From an uncultured Pantoea sp. (lineage in GTDB: Bacteria; Pseudomonadota; Gammaproteobacteria; Enterobacterales; Enterobacteriaceae): DNA of 64,000 nt. The translations under genes were made by a program, and so were the position numbers. Below, piece by piece: positions 6,964-15,269 of this stretch (positions within the stretch are counted from its first letter, which is position 1; each line of letters begins with the position of its first letter). The notes beneath the pieces were generated by a model, which did no database searches, was not told where the DNA came from, and worked only from the letters and a program-made list of their open reading frames with translations. The DNA lies in the NCBI GenBank assembly GCA_913778495.1, contig CAJYVD010000004.1, positions 62,001-126,000 of the forward strand, given 5' to 3'.

Positions 6964-7711
6964 TCAGGCAACGGCGCGTTGCAGGGTTTGGTCAGGACCG
7001 CATAGCAAAGCAGGGATACCCTCTCTGACTTTATGACGATAATTCCACTGCATCAGCTGAGAGATACCTGCGCCGCACCACATTAAGTGATGCGCATGAC
7101 GACGGACGGCTGTTGCCGGAACGCCTTTGACTTCTGACGCAACCTCAACGCGAAATCCCTGGCCAATAAGGCGGATAGACTCCATCCAGATCTCGATGGC
7201 GTCATTCACGCTAACGGCTTCAAGGAAAAGCGGGACCGATTTACGCCTGAGCGCAGCCGACATGGCGCACTGAGCGTGATGTACCACCGCCGCGTGAAAG
7301 CGCGCTTGTCGCGCTGTTGCGCCGCTACTGATATCTGCACGCAGCCAAAGATTAAGTGGACGCAAATAGTCGTTCACAAACGCTTCACTGCTGTAATCAT
7401 TGCCGACTTGACGCAGGCGTCGCTGCAGCCGGTCATCGGACGCATCGTGCAATTGCTGTGTCAGTTCTTCCTGGCGGCATTCCCAGCCGCTGCGCACAGC
7501 GTATGAGGCTGAATGGAGACGCTGATAAACTTCCGCTAGCGTATCCCCCGAATCCGTCATCTCTAACACGGAAAAGATGCGCGTCAGCTGGCCGCTACTG
7601 TAGCCTTTCTCGCTAAGGGGAGGAAATTAGCCCGGCACGGCGCCAATTTTTGAGGGTGGCAGGCAGTATGCCGGTAATGCCGCATACTGTGTCGGTAGAA
7701 TAGTGTGGCAT
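6964..7711 (-). pseudogene. bluR: BluR-like MerR repressor, frameshifted
   Basis: Starting at the ATG at 7711, with GGGGGA seven bases upstream, the frame encodes 32 residues that match the start of a MerR helix-turn-helix (H-Y-S-T-D-T-V, then G-I-L-P-A-T-L-K-N-W-R-R-A-G-L-I). It then hits TAG at 7613-7615. In the next frame the protein continues at once (S-E-K-G-Y-S-S-G-Q-L-T-R-I-F) and runs 200 more residues to 6964. The rest aligns with the BluR effector domain: L-R-x-x-G-x-x-Y, F-V-N-D-Y-L-R-P-L, then A-I-E-I-W-M-E-S-I-R-L and W-C-G-A-G-I-S. The total of 748 bases is one more than a 248-codon gene, close to E. coli BluR at 243 aa. A single extra base is the simplest reading. A programmed shift, separate translation of the C-terminal domain from GTG 7569, or a sequencing error are alternatives. 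Confidence 0.8.
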
Positions 7712-8153
7712 AAAGAGTCCCCCTTATGGGGTAGGTGCACGCCAGCAAAATTGCCAGCGAGACTCCCTATTTTGCGCCTTTAATGAGTATATTGATACAC
7801 GCTAAGGCGACTTTACATAAGCATACATCCTCAACCTGCGGGTGATGAATACGCGAAACGTCACCGCCAGCGCTCCACGAAATCCACGCTGCGAGCGCGC
7901 GTTGCATACAAAGAAAAGCGACCTTAATTAGCCTCTATTCCTCTCATAAAGCCTCCTGTGCACGCGTTATGATCCACACAATGAATGTTACCTCGTCCGG
8001 GTTGTTTAGCCGGCTCATACGCAGGAACGTCATGCCCTTGTATAGATACAATGTGTAAATTCACGCGCAGGTACACCCGTCCTGCTGATACGCATGAATT
8101 TAATATGACAACTCATTAGATGCCATTTACGTATAACAGGCGGAGTCAAACCT
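7712..8153. other. Intergenic region between bluR-like gene and flgE
   Basis: 442 bp without a convincing gene. It contains the ribosome site of the bluR-like gene at its left end and that of flgE (GGCGGAG before 8154) at its right end. No sigma-28 type promoter with correct spacing was found for flgE. Confidence 0.4.
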
Positions 8154-9362
8154 ATGTCTTTTTCACAGGCGGTCAGCGGATTAAACGCCGCGTCAAGCAA
8201 CCTTGATGTGATTGGAAACAACATCGCTAACTCCGCAACCGCGGGCTTTAAAGCGAGCACAGCAGCTTTCGCAGACGTGTTTGCCGGTTCCGGCGTCGGT
8301 CTGGGCACCAAAGTCGCCGCCATCATTCAGAACTTCGGCGACGGCACCACCACCACCACCAGCCGCGGATTGGATGTTGCAATCAGCAACTCAGGCTTTT
8401 TCCGTATGGAAGACAACGCGGGCAATACCTACTACAGCCGTAACGGTCAGTTTACCCTGACGGCCGATCGCGAGATTGTTAATACCGAAGGCATGAAGCT
8501 GACCGGTTACGCCGCCGCTGGTACGCCACCGACCATTCAGACCGGTACCAACCCTGTTGCGTTAACCGTGCCTGATACCGCGATGTCAGCGAACGCCACC
8601 TCAAAAGGCGCACTGACCACCACGCTGAACTCAAGCTATACCGCAATTCCGGCGACCACTACCTTTGATCCGACTGATGCGTCCACCTACAGCGATAAGT
8701 CATCTATGTCGGTATTCGACTCGCTGGGTAACCAGCACACGCTGGATCTGTACTTCACGAAAACCGCTGACAACACCTGGACAGTGCGTCCAATTGATAG
8801 CACTACCGGCACAGCCAGCACGCCAACCACCATCAGCTTTACCACCAACGGTACGCTGATTGGAACCGGTGATATTTCTGTCGACATCGGTTCACTGAAT
8901 GGCTCGACTGCGGGCCAGAACATGACGCTGAGCCTGGCGGGTTCTAAGCAGCAGAATACCGGCGCGAAAAGTACCTTTGGTAACCCCACGCAGGATGGTT
9001 ACGCGCCTGGCGAGTTGACCTCCTATGTGATCAACGACGATGGCACTATTACCGGAAGCTACTCAAACCAGAAAACCCAGCTGCTGGGTCAGATCGTACT
9101 CACCAACTTCTCGAACCCGGAAGGGTTGAAGTCCATGGGTAACAACGTCTGGTCAGCGACGGCCGCGTCTGGTCAGCCGCTGGTGGGTCTTGCCGGCACC
9201 GGCAACCTCGGCACCTTGACCTCGGGCGCGCTGGAAGCGTCGAACGTTGATCAGAGTAAAGAGCTGGTGAATATGATTGTTGCCCAGCGTAACTATCAGG
9301 CGAATGCGCAGACCATCAAAACTCAGGATCAGATCCTCAACACCCTGGTTAACCTGCGTTAA
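8154..9362 (+). CDS. flgE: Flagellar hook protein FlgE, orphan copy
   Basis: A complete 402-residue hook protein; Salmonella FlgE is 403. The N-terminal rod/hook signature is intact: F-S-Q-A-V-S-G-L-N-A-A, then N-L-D-V-I-G-N-N-I-A-N. So is the C-terminal heptad region: L-E-A-S-N-V-D-Q-S-K-E-L-V-N-M-I-V-A-Q-R-N-Y-Q-A-N-A-Q-T-I. The variable D1/D2 domains lie between. The protein polymerises into the curved hook between basal body and filament. No other rod, hook or export gene is near it, except an FlhE-like gene 5 kb away, so hook assembly would need chromosomal flagellar genes. The frame is undamaged, which argues for use or recent arrival. A GGCGGAG precedes the ATG by 8 bases. Confidence 0.93.
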   Translation: MSFSQAVSGLNAASSNLDVIGNNIANSATAGFKASTAAFADVFAGSGVGLGTKVAAIIQNFGDGTTTTTSRGLDVAISNSGFFRMEDNAGNTYYSRNGQFTLTADREIVNTEGMKLTGYAAAGTPPTIQTGTNPVALTVPDTAMSANATSKGALTTTLNSSYTAIPATTTFDPTDASTYSDKSSMSVFDSLGNQHTLDLYFTKTADNTWTVRPIDSTTGTASTPTTISFTTNGTLIGTGDISVDIGSLNGSTAGQNMTLSLAGSKQQNTGAKSTFGNPTQDGYAPGELTSYVINDDGTITGSYSNQKTQLLGQIVLTNFSNPEGLKSMGNNVWSATAASGQPLVGLAGTGNLGTLTSGALEASNVDQSKELVNMIVAQRNYQANAQTIKTQDQILNTLVNLR

Positions 9363-9376
9363 TATCTTCGTGAACG

Positions 9377-9408
9377 GCTGGCGGCCAATGCGCGCCGCCA
9401 GCGTTTAA
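9377..9408 (+). terminator. Terminator after flgE
   Basis: 9-bp arms GCTGGCGGC (9377-9385) and GCCGCCAGC (9394-9402), followed by GTTTAAT, 14 bp after the flgE stop. The T tract is short, so efficiency is uncertain. Confidence 0.6.
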
Positions 9409-9424
9409 TAAAGCGATCCATCTC

Positions 9425-10693
9425 TCAGGGATTCAGCAACACCTCACCCGCTTGCAAACCACTGACCTCCGTTCCAGCCGCCGTCGCATGACCTTCCTGA
9501 ACGTACACTCGCCTCGCTTTTTCTGCCGCATTGCGTCGATAGATGACATAGCGTCTGCCGCTATCGTCGTTGGCCAAGGCCTGAGGTGGAACGGTAATGC
9601 CGTGGGGGTTGTGATACGTGATGACATCAAGGGTTGCGCTCATACCAAGGCGCAGCGCACTTAGCTCAGCGGGCGCAGCGTTCATCGAGGCAACGACGTC
9701 ATACTCGGCGGGGCCGCCAATCTCGCTGCCGTTGGCGTTTTCAACACTGATGTGCGTCAGGCGACCAGAAAACGTCTTTTCGCTGATGCCCTCAATGACA
9801 AGGGTAACGGGCAAGCCCTCTTTCAAGAAGCGCGTATCGCTTTCCTGTACACGGGCCACGACATTGACTTCCTCAAGTCCGGCCAGATTGAACACCGGAC
9901 TTCCCTGTGTAAGCAGCTGTCCCACCACCGGCAGCGCCGCTTTATTGCCGCCAGGTAAGGTCGCTTGCAGCACTAAACCGTCAAAGGGCGCCTTTACCTG
10001 AGCGTGTTTTGCTTGTTCAATCAGCAGATCATACTGCGCTTGCGCATTCGCTAACGCCATGTTGGCAATTTGCTGATTGTCGCTGTCTGCGCCCGCCTCC
10101 GCCAGTGCGAGATCGTCTTGCGCGTTGCGCTGCTCCTCCGTTTGCGTCTCTACCTGCAAGCGAATGGCGTCTAATTCGTTCCGCGAGACAATCCCCCGCT
10201 GGTAAAGTGCCCGCGTCTCCGCGAGGCTGGTTTGGCTATTTTTTAACTGGGCGCTGGCCATTCTCAGCTGCCGCCGCAGGCGAGAGATCTCCGGCGCGCT
10301 TTTCCACTGTTCAACGCGGGTGACTTCGCGCTGGGCTTTCAGCACGTCGGATAAGGCGTTTCTCACGCGCATATCGAGCTGCGCGGTATCCAGCGTAAAA
10401 ATGACGTCTCCCGCCTTTACCTTGCTACCTGCCACCACCGAGAGAGTGCTGACTGTCCCATCAAAGGGGGCGGTAAGCGTCACGGTTTTTGCTGCTGCAA
10501 TGCGCCCCGCCAGACCCAGCGTGTTTTTAACGTCTGCGACATTTACTGTCTGCCACATGGCCTGCGGCTTCTCGCTATCCATCCGATCGACGCGAAGCAG
10601 CCACCAGCTGGACACGCCTACCGCGATCGCCACCAGCGCAAGCGCGCCCTGTAGCGCGCGTTTTCTGTTAATCAACATCACCTGCACCTTCAT
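9425..10693 (-). CDS. HlyD/MacA-type periplasmic adaptor of efflux pump
   Basis: About 422 residues. One N-terminal membrane anchor (G-A-L-A-L-V-A-I-A-V-G-V), a lipoyl-like half (V-T-L-T-A-P-F-D-G-T-V), a long coiled-coil hairpin rich in Ala, Gln, Arg and Glu, the second lipoyl half (V-K-A-P-F-D-G-L-V), then beta-barrel and membrane-proximal domains. Adaptors of this kind link an inner-membrane transporter to a TolC-type channel. It is the last of four genes in the order ATPase, permease, outer-membrane channel, adaptor. The start at 10693 lies inside the end of the channel gene; a second ATG at 10678 is possible. The substrate is unknown; MacAB-like pumps export peptides and macrolides. Confidence 0.85.
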   Translation of the reverse strand: MKVQVMLINRKRALQGALALVAIAVGVSSWWLLRVDRMDSEKPQAMWQTVNVADVKNTLGLAGRIAAAKTVTLTAPFDGTVSTLSVVAGSKVKAGDVIFTLDTAQLDMRVRNALSDVLKAQREVTRVEQWKSAPEISRLRRQLRMASAQLKNSQTSLAETRALYQRGIVSRNELDAIRLQVETQTEEQRNAQDDLALAEAGADSDNQQIANMALANAQAQYDLLIEQAKHAQVKAPFDGLVLQATLPGGNKAALPVVGQLLTQGSPVFNLAGLEEVNVVARVQESDTRFLKEGLPVTLVIEGISEKTFSGRLTHISVENANGSEIGGPAEYDVVASMNAAPAELSALRLGMSATLDVITYHNPHGITVPPQALANDDSGRRYVIYRRNAAEKARRVYVQEGHATAAGTEVSGLQAGEVLLNP

Positions 10694-12134
10694 TGAGCGT
10701 GATCCCCCAGCTCTGTAGCGTGGTTCCCATAATCTCATCAAGCGCGGTGAGCGCAGTTTGATAGCGTATTGACGCTGTTAGCCTCGCATTCTCCGCATTA
10801 CGCAGGTCTGTTTCGAACGAGAGCACTTGAAAGTTGGACGAGCGCCCCACCGCCAGCTTCTGCCGCTCTATATCCACTTTTTGTCGCGTGAGATCGTTGG
10901 CTTTAACCGCGATGCCATACTGTTTCCAGCGCGTATTCACTTCATTCACTGCAGCGTAAATGTCGCGCGTGAGCTGCTGCTCGCTCTCTTCTGACGCCAG
11001 GCGCTGCACTTTCTGGTTCACTTCGGCGTTCACTGTGGCCTGACGCGGCCCCATATCGCCCACCGGGATTTCAACCTGAACGCCAATATAATTATCCCGA
11101 CCCACGTTGCGGTCCGTGCCGGCTGAACGGGCATGCGTATCTCTGGCGCTTGCCACGAGCGAGATATCCCAAAGCTGACCATTTCTGGCGAGCAGCACAT
11201 TCAGATCGTCTTTTTTATTGTTGATGAGCTGGCTGAGATAGGCGGGCTGCGTCCGTTTGGCCAGCTTCAGCGCATCCGCGGCATTGATGTGGACAAATTG
11301 CGGGCGCGCAGGACGAGAAACACCAAGCGGAGTGCGTAAATCCAACGCCAGTAGCTGCAGCAGCGCGAGGCGCGCGCTGTCGCGCTCATTGCGTGCCTGC
11401 TCAACGGCCAGCTCTTGATTCGCCACATCGGCCTCTGTTTGAATACTGTCAACCTGCGCCATTCTGCCGGCCTCAATCAGCGCCGTGTTCACCTCAAGCA
11501 ACGCCTTAGCACGCGTCAGGGAAACCTCTATGATGCTGAGTTCCTCAGAAGCGCGCTGAAGGTTGCGGTAAGCTGCGGCGATGTCGGTCACGGTATGCGC
11601 CAACGTGGCTTTCAGTGTCAGCTTGTTTTGCGCCTCGCTTAGTCTCGCCAGTTCGCGCGGTGCGGTTGTAACGTCTTTACCCGCCCCCCGCAGTAAAGGC
11701 TGAATAAGGGTGAAACTCGCGCCGTCATTGTTGTAGATTTCTTCGCTGCCGTTACGGATATTTTGCTGGGCCCAGCCCAGGCTCAAGCGGGTACCATACG
11801 GCGTGAGCAGCGTGGTTTCGGGCCCCACATTACGCTGCGTGTAAGGTGAATCCTGATTTTTACCGTAAAGATAGCTACCTGAAATTGAGAGTTTTGGCGT
11901 GAAGCTGTCCTCCGCCACGCGGAGATCGAATTTTTGCGCCACGCGCTGAAGATAGGCGCTTTTCACGCTGCGGTTATTTCGCAAGCCCAGCGCAATAGCC
12001 TCGCTTAACGTCAGCGTAATGCCTTGCTCGGTCCCGCGCGGAGCCATACCCGTATGACTCGGCAGCTGTGCCAAAACCGGGCAGGTAAAAAGCAGCAGCA
12101 GTAGGCTGCAAATGCGACGTGCATTATGCGTCAT
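10668..12134 (-). CDS. TolC-family outer membrane efflux channel
   Basis: 488 residues with a cleavable signal peptide (R-R-I-C-S-L-L-L-L-L-F, cleavage near V-L-A-Q). The mature part shows the two repeated TolC halves: L-S-E-A-I-A-L-G-L-R-N-N in the first and a second helix pair ending Y-Q-T-A-L-T-A-L-D-E-I-M-G. These proteins trimerise into an outer-membrane barrel with a periplasmic tunnel. The start at 12134 gives a proper signal peptide and overlaps the permease stop by 11 bases. A longer open frame to 12188 lacks that logic. Overlaps on both sides show translational coupling within the efflux operon. Confidence 0.85.
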   Translation of the reverse strand: MTHNARRICSLLLLLFTCPVLAQLPSHTGMAPRGTEQGITLTLSEAIALGLRNNRSVKSAYLQRVAQKFDLRVAEDSFTPKLSISGSYLYGKNQDSPYTQRNVGPETTLLTPYGTRLSLGWAQQNIRNGSEEIYNNDGASFTLIQPLLRGAGKDVTTAPRELARLSEAQNKLTLKATLAHTVTDIAAAYRNLQRASEELSIIEVSLTRAKALLEVNTALIEAGRMAQVDSIQTEADVANQELAVEQARNERDSARLALLQLLALDLRTPLGVSRPARPQFVHINAADALKLAKRTQPAYLSQLINNKKDDLNVLLARNGQLWDISLVASARDTHARSAGTDRNVGRDNYIGVQVEIPVGDMGPRQATVNAEVNQKVQRLASEESEQQLTRDIYAAVNEVNTRWKQYGIAVKANDLTRQKVDIERQKLAVGRSSNFQVLSFETDLRNAENARLTASIRYQTALTALDEIMGTTLQSWGITLNEGAGDVD

Positions 12135-13350
12135 TAAGGGCCCTGACAGGTTCAATTTTAGCCGCCGCCAGCGCCGGATAAAGTCCAAAAAAAAGCCCGG
12201 TTGTCAGCGAGCTTCCCGCTCCCAGCAACAGGGATGCCAGTGACAGCGAAAACGCCGTCCAGTCGGATAAGCGATAAAATACGCCAGCACCCGCCATGCC
12301 AATCACACAGCCCGCCAGCGCGCCCAAGGCACTCAGCACCAGCGCTTCCAGTAAAAACTGCACCGCGATGTCACGCGTCCGCGCCCCCAGCGCAAGGCGA
12401 ACGCCGATCTCTTTTTTGCGCTCGGCGACGTTCATCATCATCACGTTCATGACGCCGATCCCGCCGCCCAGCAGGGATATCCCGGCCATTGAGAGCAGCA
12501 ACCAACGAAAAAGCTGCGACTGTCGGTCTATGCCGTTCAGCAGTAACGCCGGCACCTGAACGTTGACATTCAGACCGGGCTGAAGCGCCAGCAGTGCCGT
12601 TTTCAACGGTTCGGCCATGGCGTCGCCGCTATCGCGCGAATATTGCACCATGATCGTGGTGAGATAAGGCGCGGGCAGCAGACGCTTCATACTGCTAGCC
12701 GACAAAAAAACGGCGCTGTCAGGATCGAAAGGAAACAGCGGATTACTGTCACGATGGGCCAGAATGCCAACCACTTCATACACATAATTTCCCATGCGAA
12801 CGCGATCGCCGAGGGATTTTCCTTGCGCCATGCCATTGCCCAAGACGATATAGGTGCTGTCAGCATCCGCTGTGCCTAAGAAGCGGCCGTGTTGCAGAGA
12901 TAACCCCATAATGCGCATAAGATCCCCTTTTGCGCCGATCAGAATACTTTGGCTCGTGCCGGCGCGACTCACCATGTCATGTGCGGAGATCACCGTTGCG
13001 GCAACCTGTTTCGCTGCGGGCAGGACCGCGCGCAGCGCCTCGGGATCAAACGCGCCAGGCAACAGCCCAGTGGCCCACTGTCCCGGCGCAGGTTGCAGGT
13101 TGGCGATAAGCACGTCACTGCCCATGCCCTTAAATACATTCGCGGCTTCAAACTGTGCCATCGTGCCGACATTGATCAACGCCACCACGGCAGCGCAGCC
13201 CGCCGCAATACCCGCAAATGCCAGTACGGCGCGGCGGCCTAGATGGCGAATACTTTCCAGCGCTGACAGCAGAATCTGCGTAAAAGACGGTCCATACGGA
13301 ATACGGGTGCTGCTGGATTTTCGCGCGGCGCAACGGCAAAATCTGACCAT
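12124..13350 (-). CDS. MacB/FtsX-type ABC transporter permease
   Basis: 408 residues. A first membrane helix lies near residues 40-65, followed by a large periplasmic domain with the MacB-PCD pattern (A-F-D-P-E-A-L, G-D-R-V-R-M-G, Y-E-V-V-G-I-L). Three C-terminal helices follow, with the conserved M-N-V-A-E-R-K-K-E-I-G-V-R-L-A-L-G-A. This is an FtsX-fold permease without a fused ATPase, as in LolCE or the split MacB relatives. The start codon follows the ATPase stop directly (TGA-ATG). It should work with the ATPase gene before it and the channel and adaptor after it. Confidence 0.88.
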   Translation of the reverse strand: MVRFCRCAARKSSSTRIPYGPSFTQILLSALESIRHLGRRAVLAFAGIAAGCAAVVALINVGTMAQFEAANVFKGMGSDVLIANLQPAPGQWATGLLPGAFDPEALRAVLPAAKQVAATVISAHDMVSRAGTSQSILIGAKGDLMRIMGLSLQHGRFLGTADADSTYIVLGNGMAQGKSLGDRVRMGNYVYEVVGILAHRDSNPLFPFDPDSAVFLSASSMKRLLPAPYLTTIMVQYSRDSGDAMAEPLKTALLALQPGLNVNVQVPALLLNGIDRQSQLFRWLLLSMAGISLLGGGIGVMNVMMMNVAERKKEIGVRLALGARTRDIAVQFLLEALVLSALGALAGCVIGMAGAGVFYRLSDWTAFSLSLASLLLGAGSSLTTGLFFGLYPALAAAKIEPVRALNDA

Positions 13351-14046
13351 TCATCCTTCCTGAATGCCGCCATCGGCGACATAAAACTGCCTGTCCATTC
13401 GGCGTGCCAGCGCCTTGTCGTGAGTCACGATAACCAGCGTAGTGCGATGGGTTCGGTTTTTTTCCAACAGCACCTCTACAATGTTGTTGCCGGTTTCGTC
13501 GTCAAGGTTGCCGGTGGGTTCATCCGCCAGCAGCAAAGACGGATTACCGCAGAGCGCGCGGGCAATGGCCACGCGCTGACATTGGCCGCCGGAAAGTTCG
13601 CTGGGCCGATGATGCACACGATCAGCCAGCCCTACCTGATCCAGCCATTCCGCTGCTTTTAGCAACGCCGCACGTTTTGTTTCACCGCGGTACAGCAGAG
13701 GCAGCGCCACGTTTTCCAGCGCCGTGAGGCGAGGCAGCAGATTGAACGCCTGGAAGATAAAGCCAATGTGTTCGTTTCTCAACTGCGCGCGCGCATCGGC
13801 ATGTGCACGCGAGGTATCCTGTCCGGCGATAACAATCTTGCCGGCACTTGGCCTTTCCAGTAATCCGATAAGGTGCATTAGCGTACTTTTGCCCGCACCG
13901 GAGGGGCCAGTAATGGCGCACGTTTCACCGCGCGCAACGCACAGCGAGATATCCGTGAGAATGGTGTGCGGTGCATCCGCTGTGCCGTAGTGGTAGCAGA
14001 CATTTTCGAGGCGCAGTGCCTCTCTATCTTTTGGGATGACGCTCAT
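13351..14046 (-). CDS. ABC transporter ATPase of MacB/LolD type
   Basis: 231 residues with all ABC motifs: Walker A G-P-S-G-A-G-K-S-T, Q-loop F-Q-A-F-N-L-L, signature L-S-G-G-Q-C-Q-R, Walker B L-L-L-A-D-E-P and the H-loop in V-T-H-D. The P-R-L-T-A-L-E-N-V-A-L-P stretch is typical of the LolD/MacB subfamily, which power transport from the periplasm without a substrate-binding protein. It is the first gene of the four-gene efflux operon, and its stop touches the permease start. No regulator gene adjoins it; the neighbour upstream is the FlhE-like gene in the same direction, 145 bp away. Confidence 0.92.
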   Translation of the reverse strand: MSVIPKDREALRLENVCYHYGTADAPHTILTDISLCVARGETCAITGPSGAGKSTLMHLIGLLERPSAGKIVIAGQDTSRAHADARAQLRNEHIGFIFQAFNLLPRLTALENVALPLLYRGETKRAALLKAAEWLDQVGLADRVHHRPSELSGGQCQRVAIARALCGNPSLLLADEPTGNLDDETGNNIVEVLLEKNRTHRTTLVIVTHDKALARRMDRQFYVADGGIQEG

Positions 14047-14191
14047 ACGTGAAACGCGTCGTCGCGCGCCACGTGTTGATGTGTCCGCTTAAATAGGTGC
14101 ATCAGGGCGAGGGTGTTCAGCTTATATGTGTCATACACATCAGCAAAGCATCCCTTTGGAAGACGCCTTGCTGATGACGGTATTGCTCAAA

Positions 14192-14647
14192 TCAATGCGG
14201 AACGTCGTAGTTGACGGTGACCTGCGTGGTGCCTGAGCCGAAAATGCTGCCGGTGGCTTTGTTAGAACGCACGCTGTAGTAAAGGAAGAACGGCGTATTG
14301 GCTGAACGGCCTTTAAACGCCGTGGTGGTGCCCGACTTCGCCGCTGAAATATCCACACAGTTAACCGTTGAACCCTGGCAAAGTTGAACCACCAGCGTGC
14401 CGCGGGTACCGACATCAGCCTGACCCAGCGAGTAATCGTAATAAATGATAGATACCGTGGCGTTGTTCACGGGAATCGCACCCGCCCTAATCGGAAAATC
14501 GTAGGTATACCAGTTGTTTGCAGCATAAACGATCATCGATTTATTAGGGGAACTTTGGTAAGCACCGCCATCAATCGCCTGAGCGCCCATTGAAGCCAAT
14601 CCCAGCGTAAACGCAGCGCCCATCGCCAAGCGAGAGATAATTTTCAT
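14192..14647 (-). CDS. FlhE-like exported protein
   Basis: 151 residues with a clear signal peptide cleaved near A-Q-A. The mature part matches the pattern of the flagellar accessory protein FlhE (130 aa in E. coli): a beta-rich chain with V-V-Q-L-C-Q, a second Cys in V-N-C-V-D-I, then S-G-T-T-T-A-F-K-G-R-S-A-N-T-P-F-F and an ending V-T-V-N-Y. The two Cys probably form a disulfide in the periplasm. FlhE is thought to act as a periplasmic plug or chaperone for the flagellar export apparatus. No flhA or flhB is near, but an orphan flgE is 5 kb away. A fimbrial-type fold is the main alternative. Confidence 0.55.
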   Translation of the reverse strand: MKIISRLAMGAAFTLGLASMGAQAIDGGAYQSSPNKSMIVYAANNWYTYDFPIRAGAIPVNNATVSIIYYDYSLGQADVGTRGTLVVQLCQGSTVNCVDISAAKSGTTTAFKGRSANTPFFLYYSVRSNKATGSIFGSGTTQVTVNYDVPH

Positions 14648-15111
14648 AGCTTTTCCTTAAGTTTTTGTCAAATTACTGCAAGCGATGCATTAATAATGTT
14701 TATTTTTATAAATAGCAAATGAAACTTTAAAATTTTAACTCATTGATATTTAGTTCTCATCACTACCTCACATTTTGATGCTCAGTAAATTTCTTAATTT
14801 TCGTTAATTAACACGATGCTGAACGTTTAATTTCAATACACATTTTAAGGAGTAGCCGCAACATCACTGCAGGATCTTACGCCGCGTAAGCGTCTGCCTG
14901 CGAGAAACCCGGGATGGCAGTCTTAATGCGAAAGCCTTTAGAAAGAGAAACAGCACGGGCTCCCTACTGCTCGCAGGGCTGGTCTCAATGCGCGGCGCAT
15001 GTTTTAAGAGCATTCTCAGTAATCGTTTTCATTAGAAAATTGCGCCCGAAAAACAAGCAGTTAAAAATATTAATATCGTTAATATTATGTTTTATAAGCA
15101 AAAAAAGTAAT
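14648..15111. other. AT-rich intergenic region, possible leader of a small RNA
   Basis: No credible gene. The left part is the upstream region of the FlhE-like gene. The right part is a very AT-rich stretch (about 15060-15105) just before a pair of strong hairpins and could hold a promoter for them. Confidence 0.3.
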
Positions 15112-15226
15112 AAGCACAGCGGCAAAAAGATCGCTGTGCTTTATATTTAACTGGCTCTGTGACGAAATCCAACGAAGCACAGAGAAGAGTCACTCCTGTT
15201 GCCCCCGTATGGGGGCTCTTTTTTTT
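15112..15226 (+). ncRNA. Candidate small RNA with three stem-loops
   Basis: Three hairpins follow one another on the plus strand with no gene upstream on that strand. First, 10-bp arms AAGCACAGCG/CGCTGTGCTT at 15112-15141. Second, CTCTGTG/CACAGAG at 15155-15184. Third, GCCCCC-gtat-GGGGGC at 15201-15216, followed by TCTTTTTTTT, an excellent Rho-independent terminator. The last one may simply end the LysR gene from the other side, but the T run is on the plus strand. A transcript of roughly 75-115 bases is proposed. No known sRNA is recognised. Confidence 0.4.
15201..15226 (+). terminator. Strong Rho-independent terminator
   Basis: A 6-bp all-GC stem with a four-base loop and a run of eight T after TC. 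It points along the plus strand, where the only upstream candidate is the proposed small RNA. Confidence 0.85.
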
Positions 15227-15269
15227 ACGGCATCCCCATCATGCACCCAACGGCACCGCCGTTTTGCGC

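Noticed and set aside
7613..7618. Programmed +1 frameshift of the prfB kind in bluR
   Set aside because: A slip of the Pro tRNA from CCT to CTT would mispair at the middle base, and no upstream Shine-Dalgarno-like stimulator is present. A mutation or error is more likely, so it is only mentioned as an alternative.
8056..8090. TAAA and GCTGATA upstream of flgE as a sigma-28 promoter
   Set aside because: The two parts are 28 bases apart from start to start, against about 19 in the consensus.
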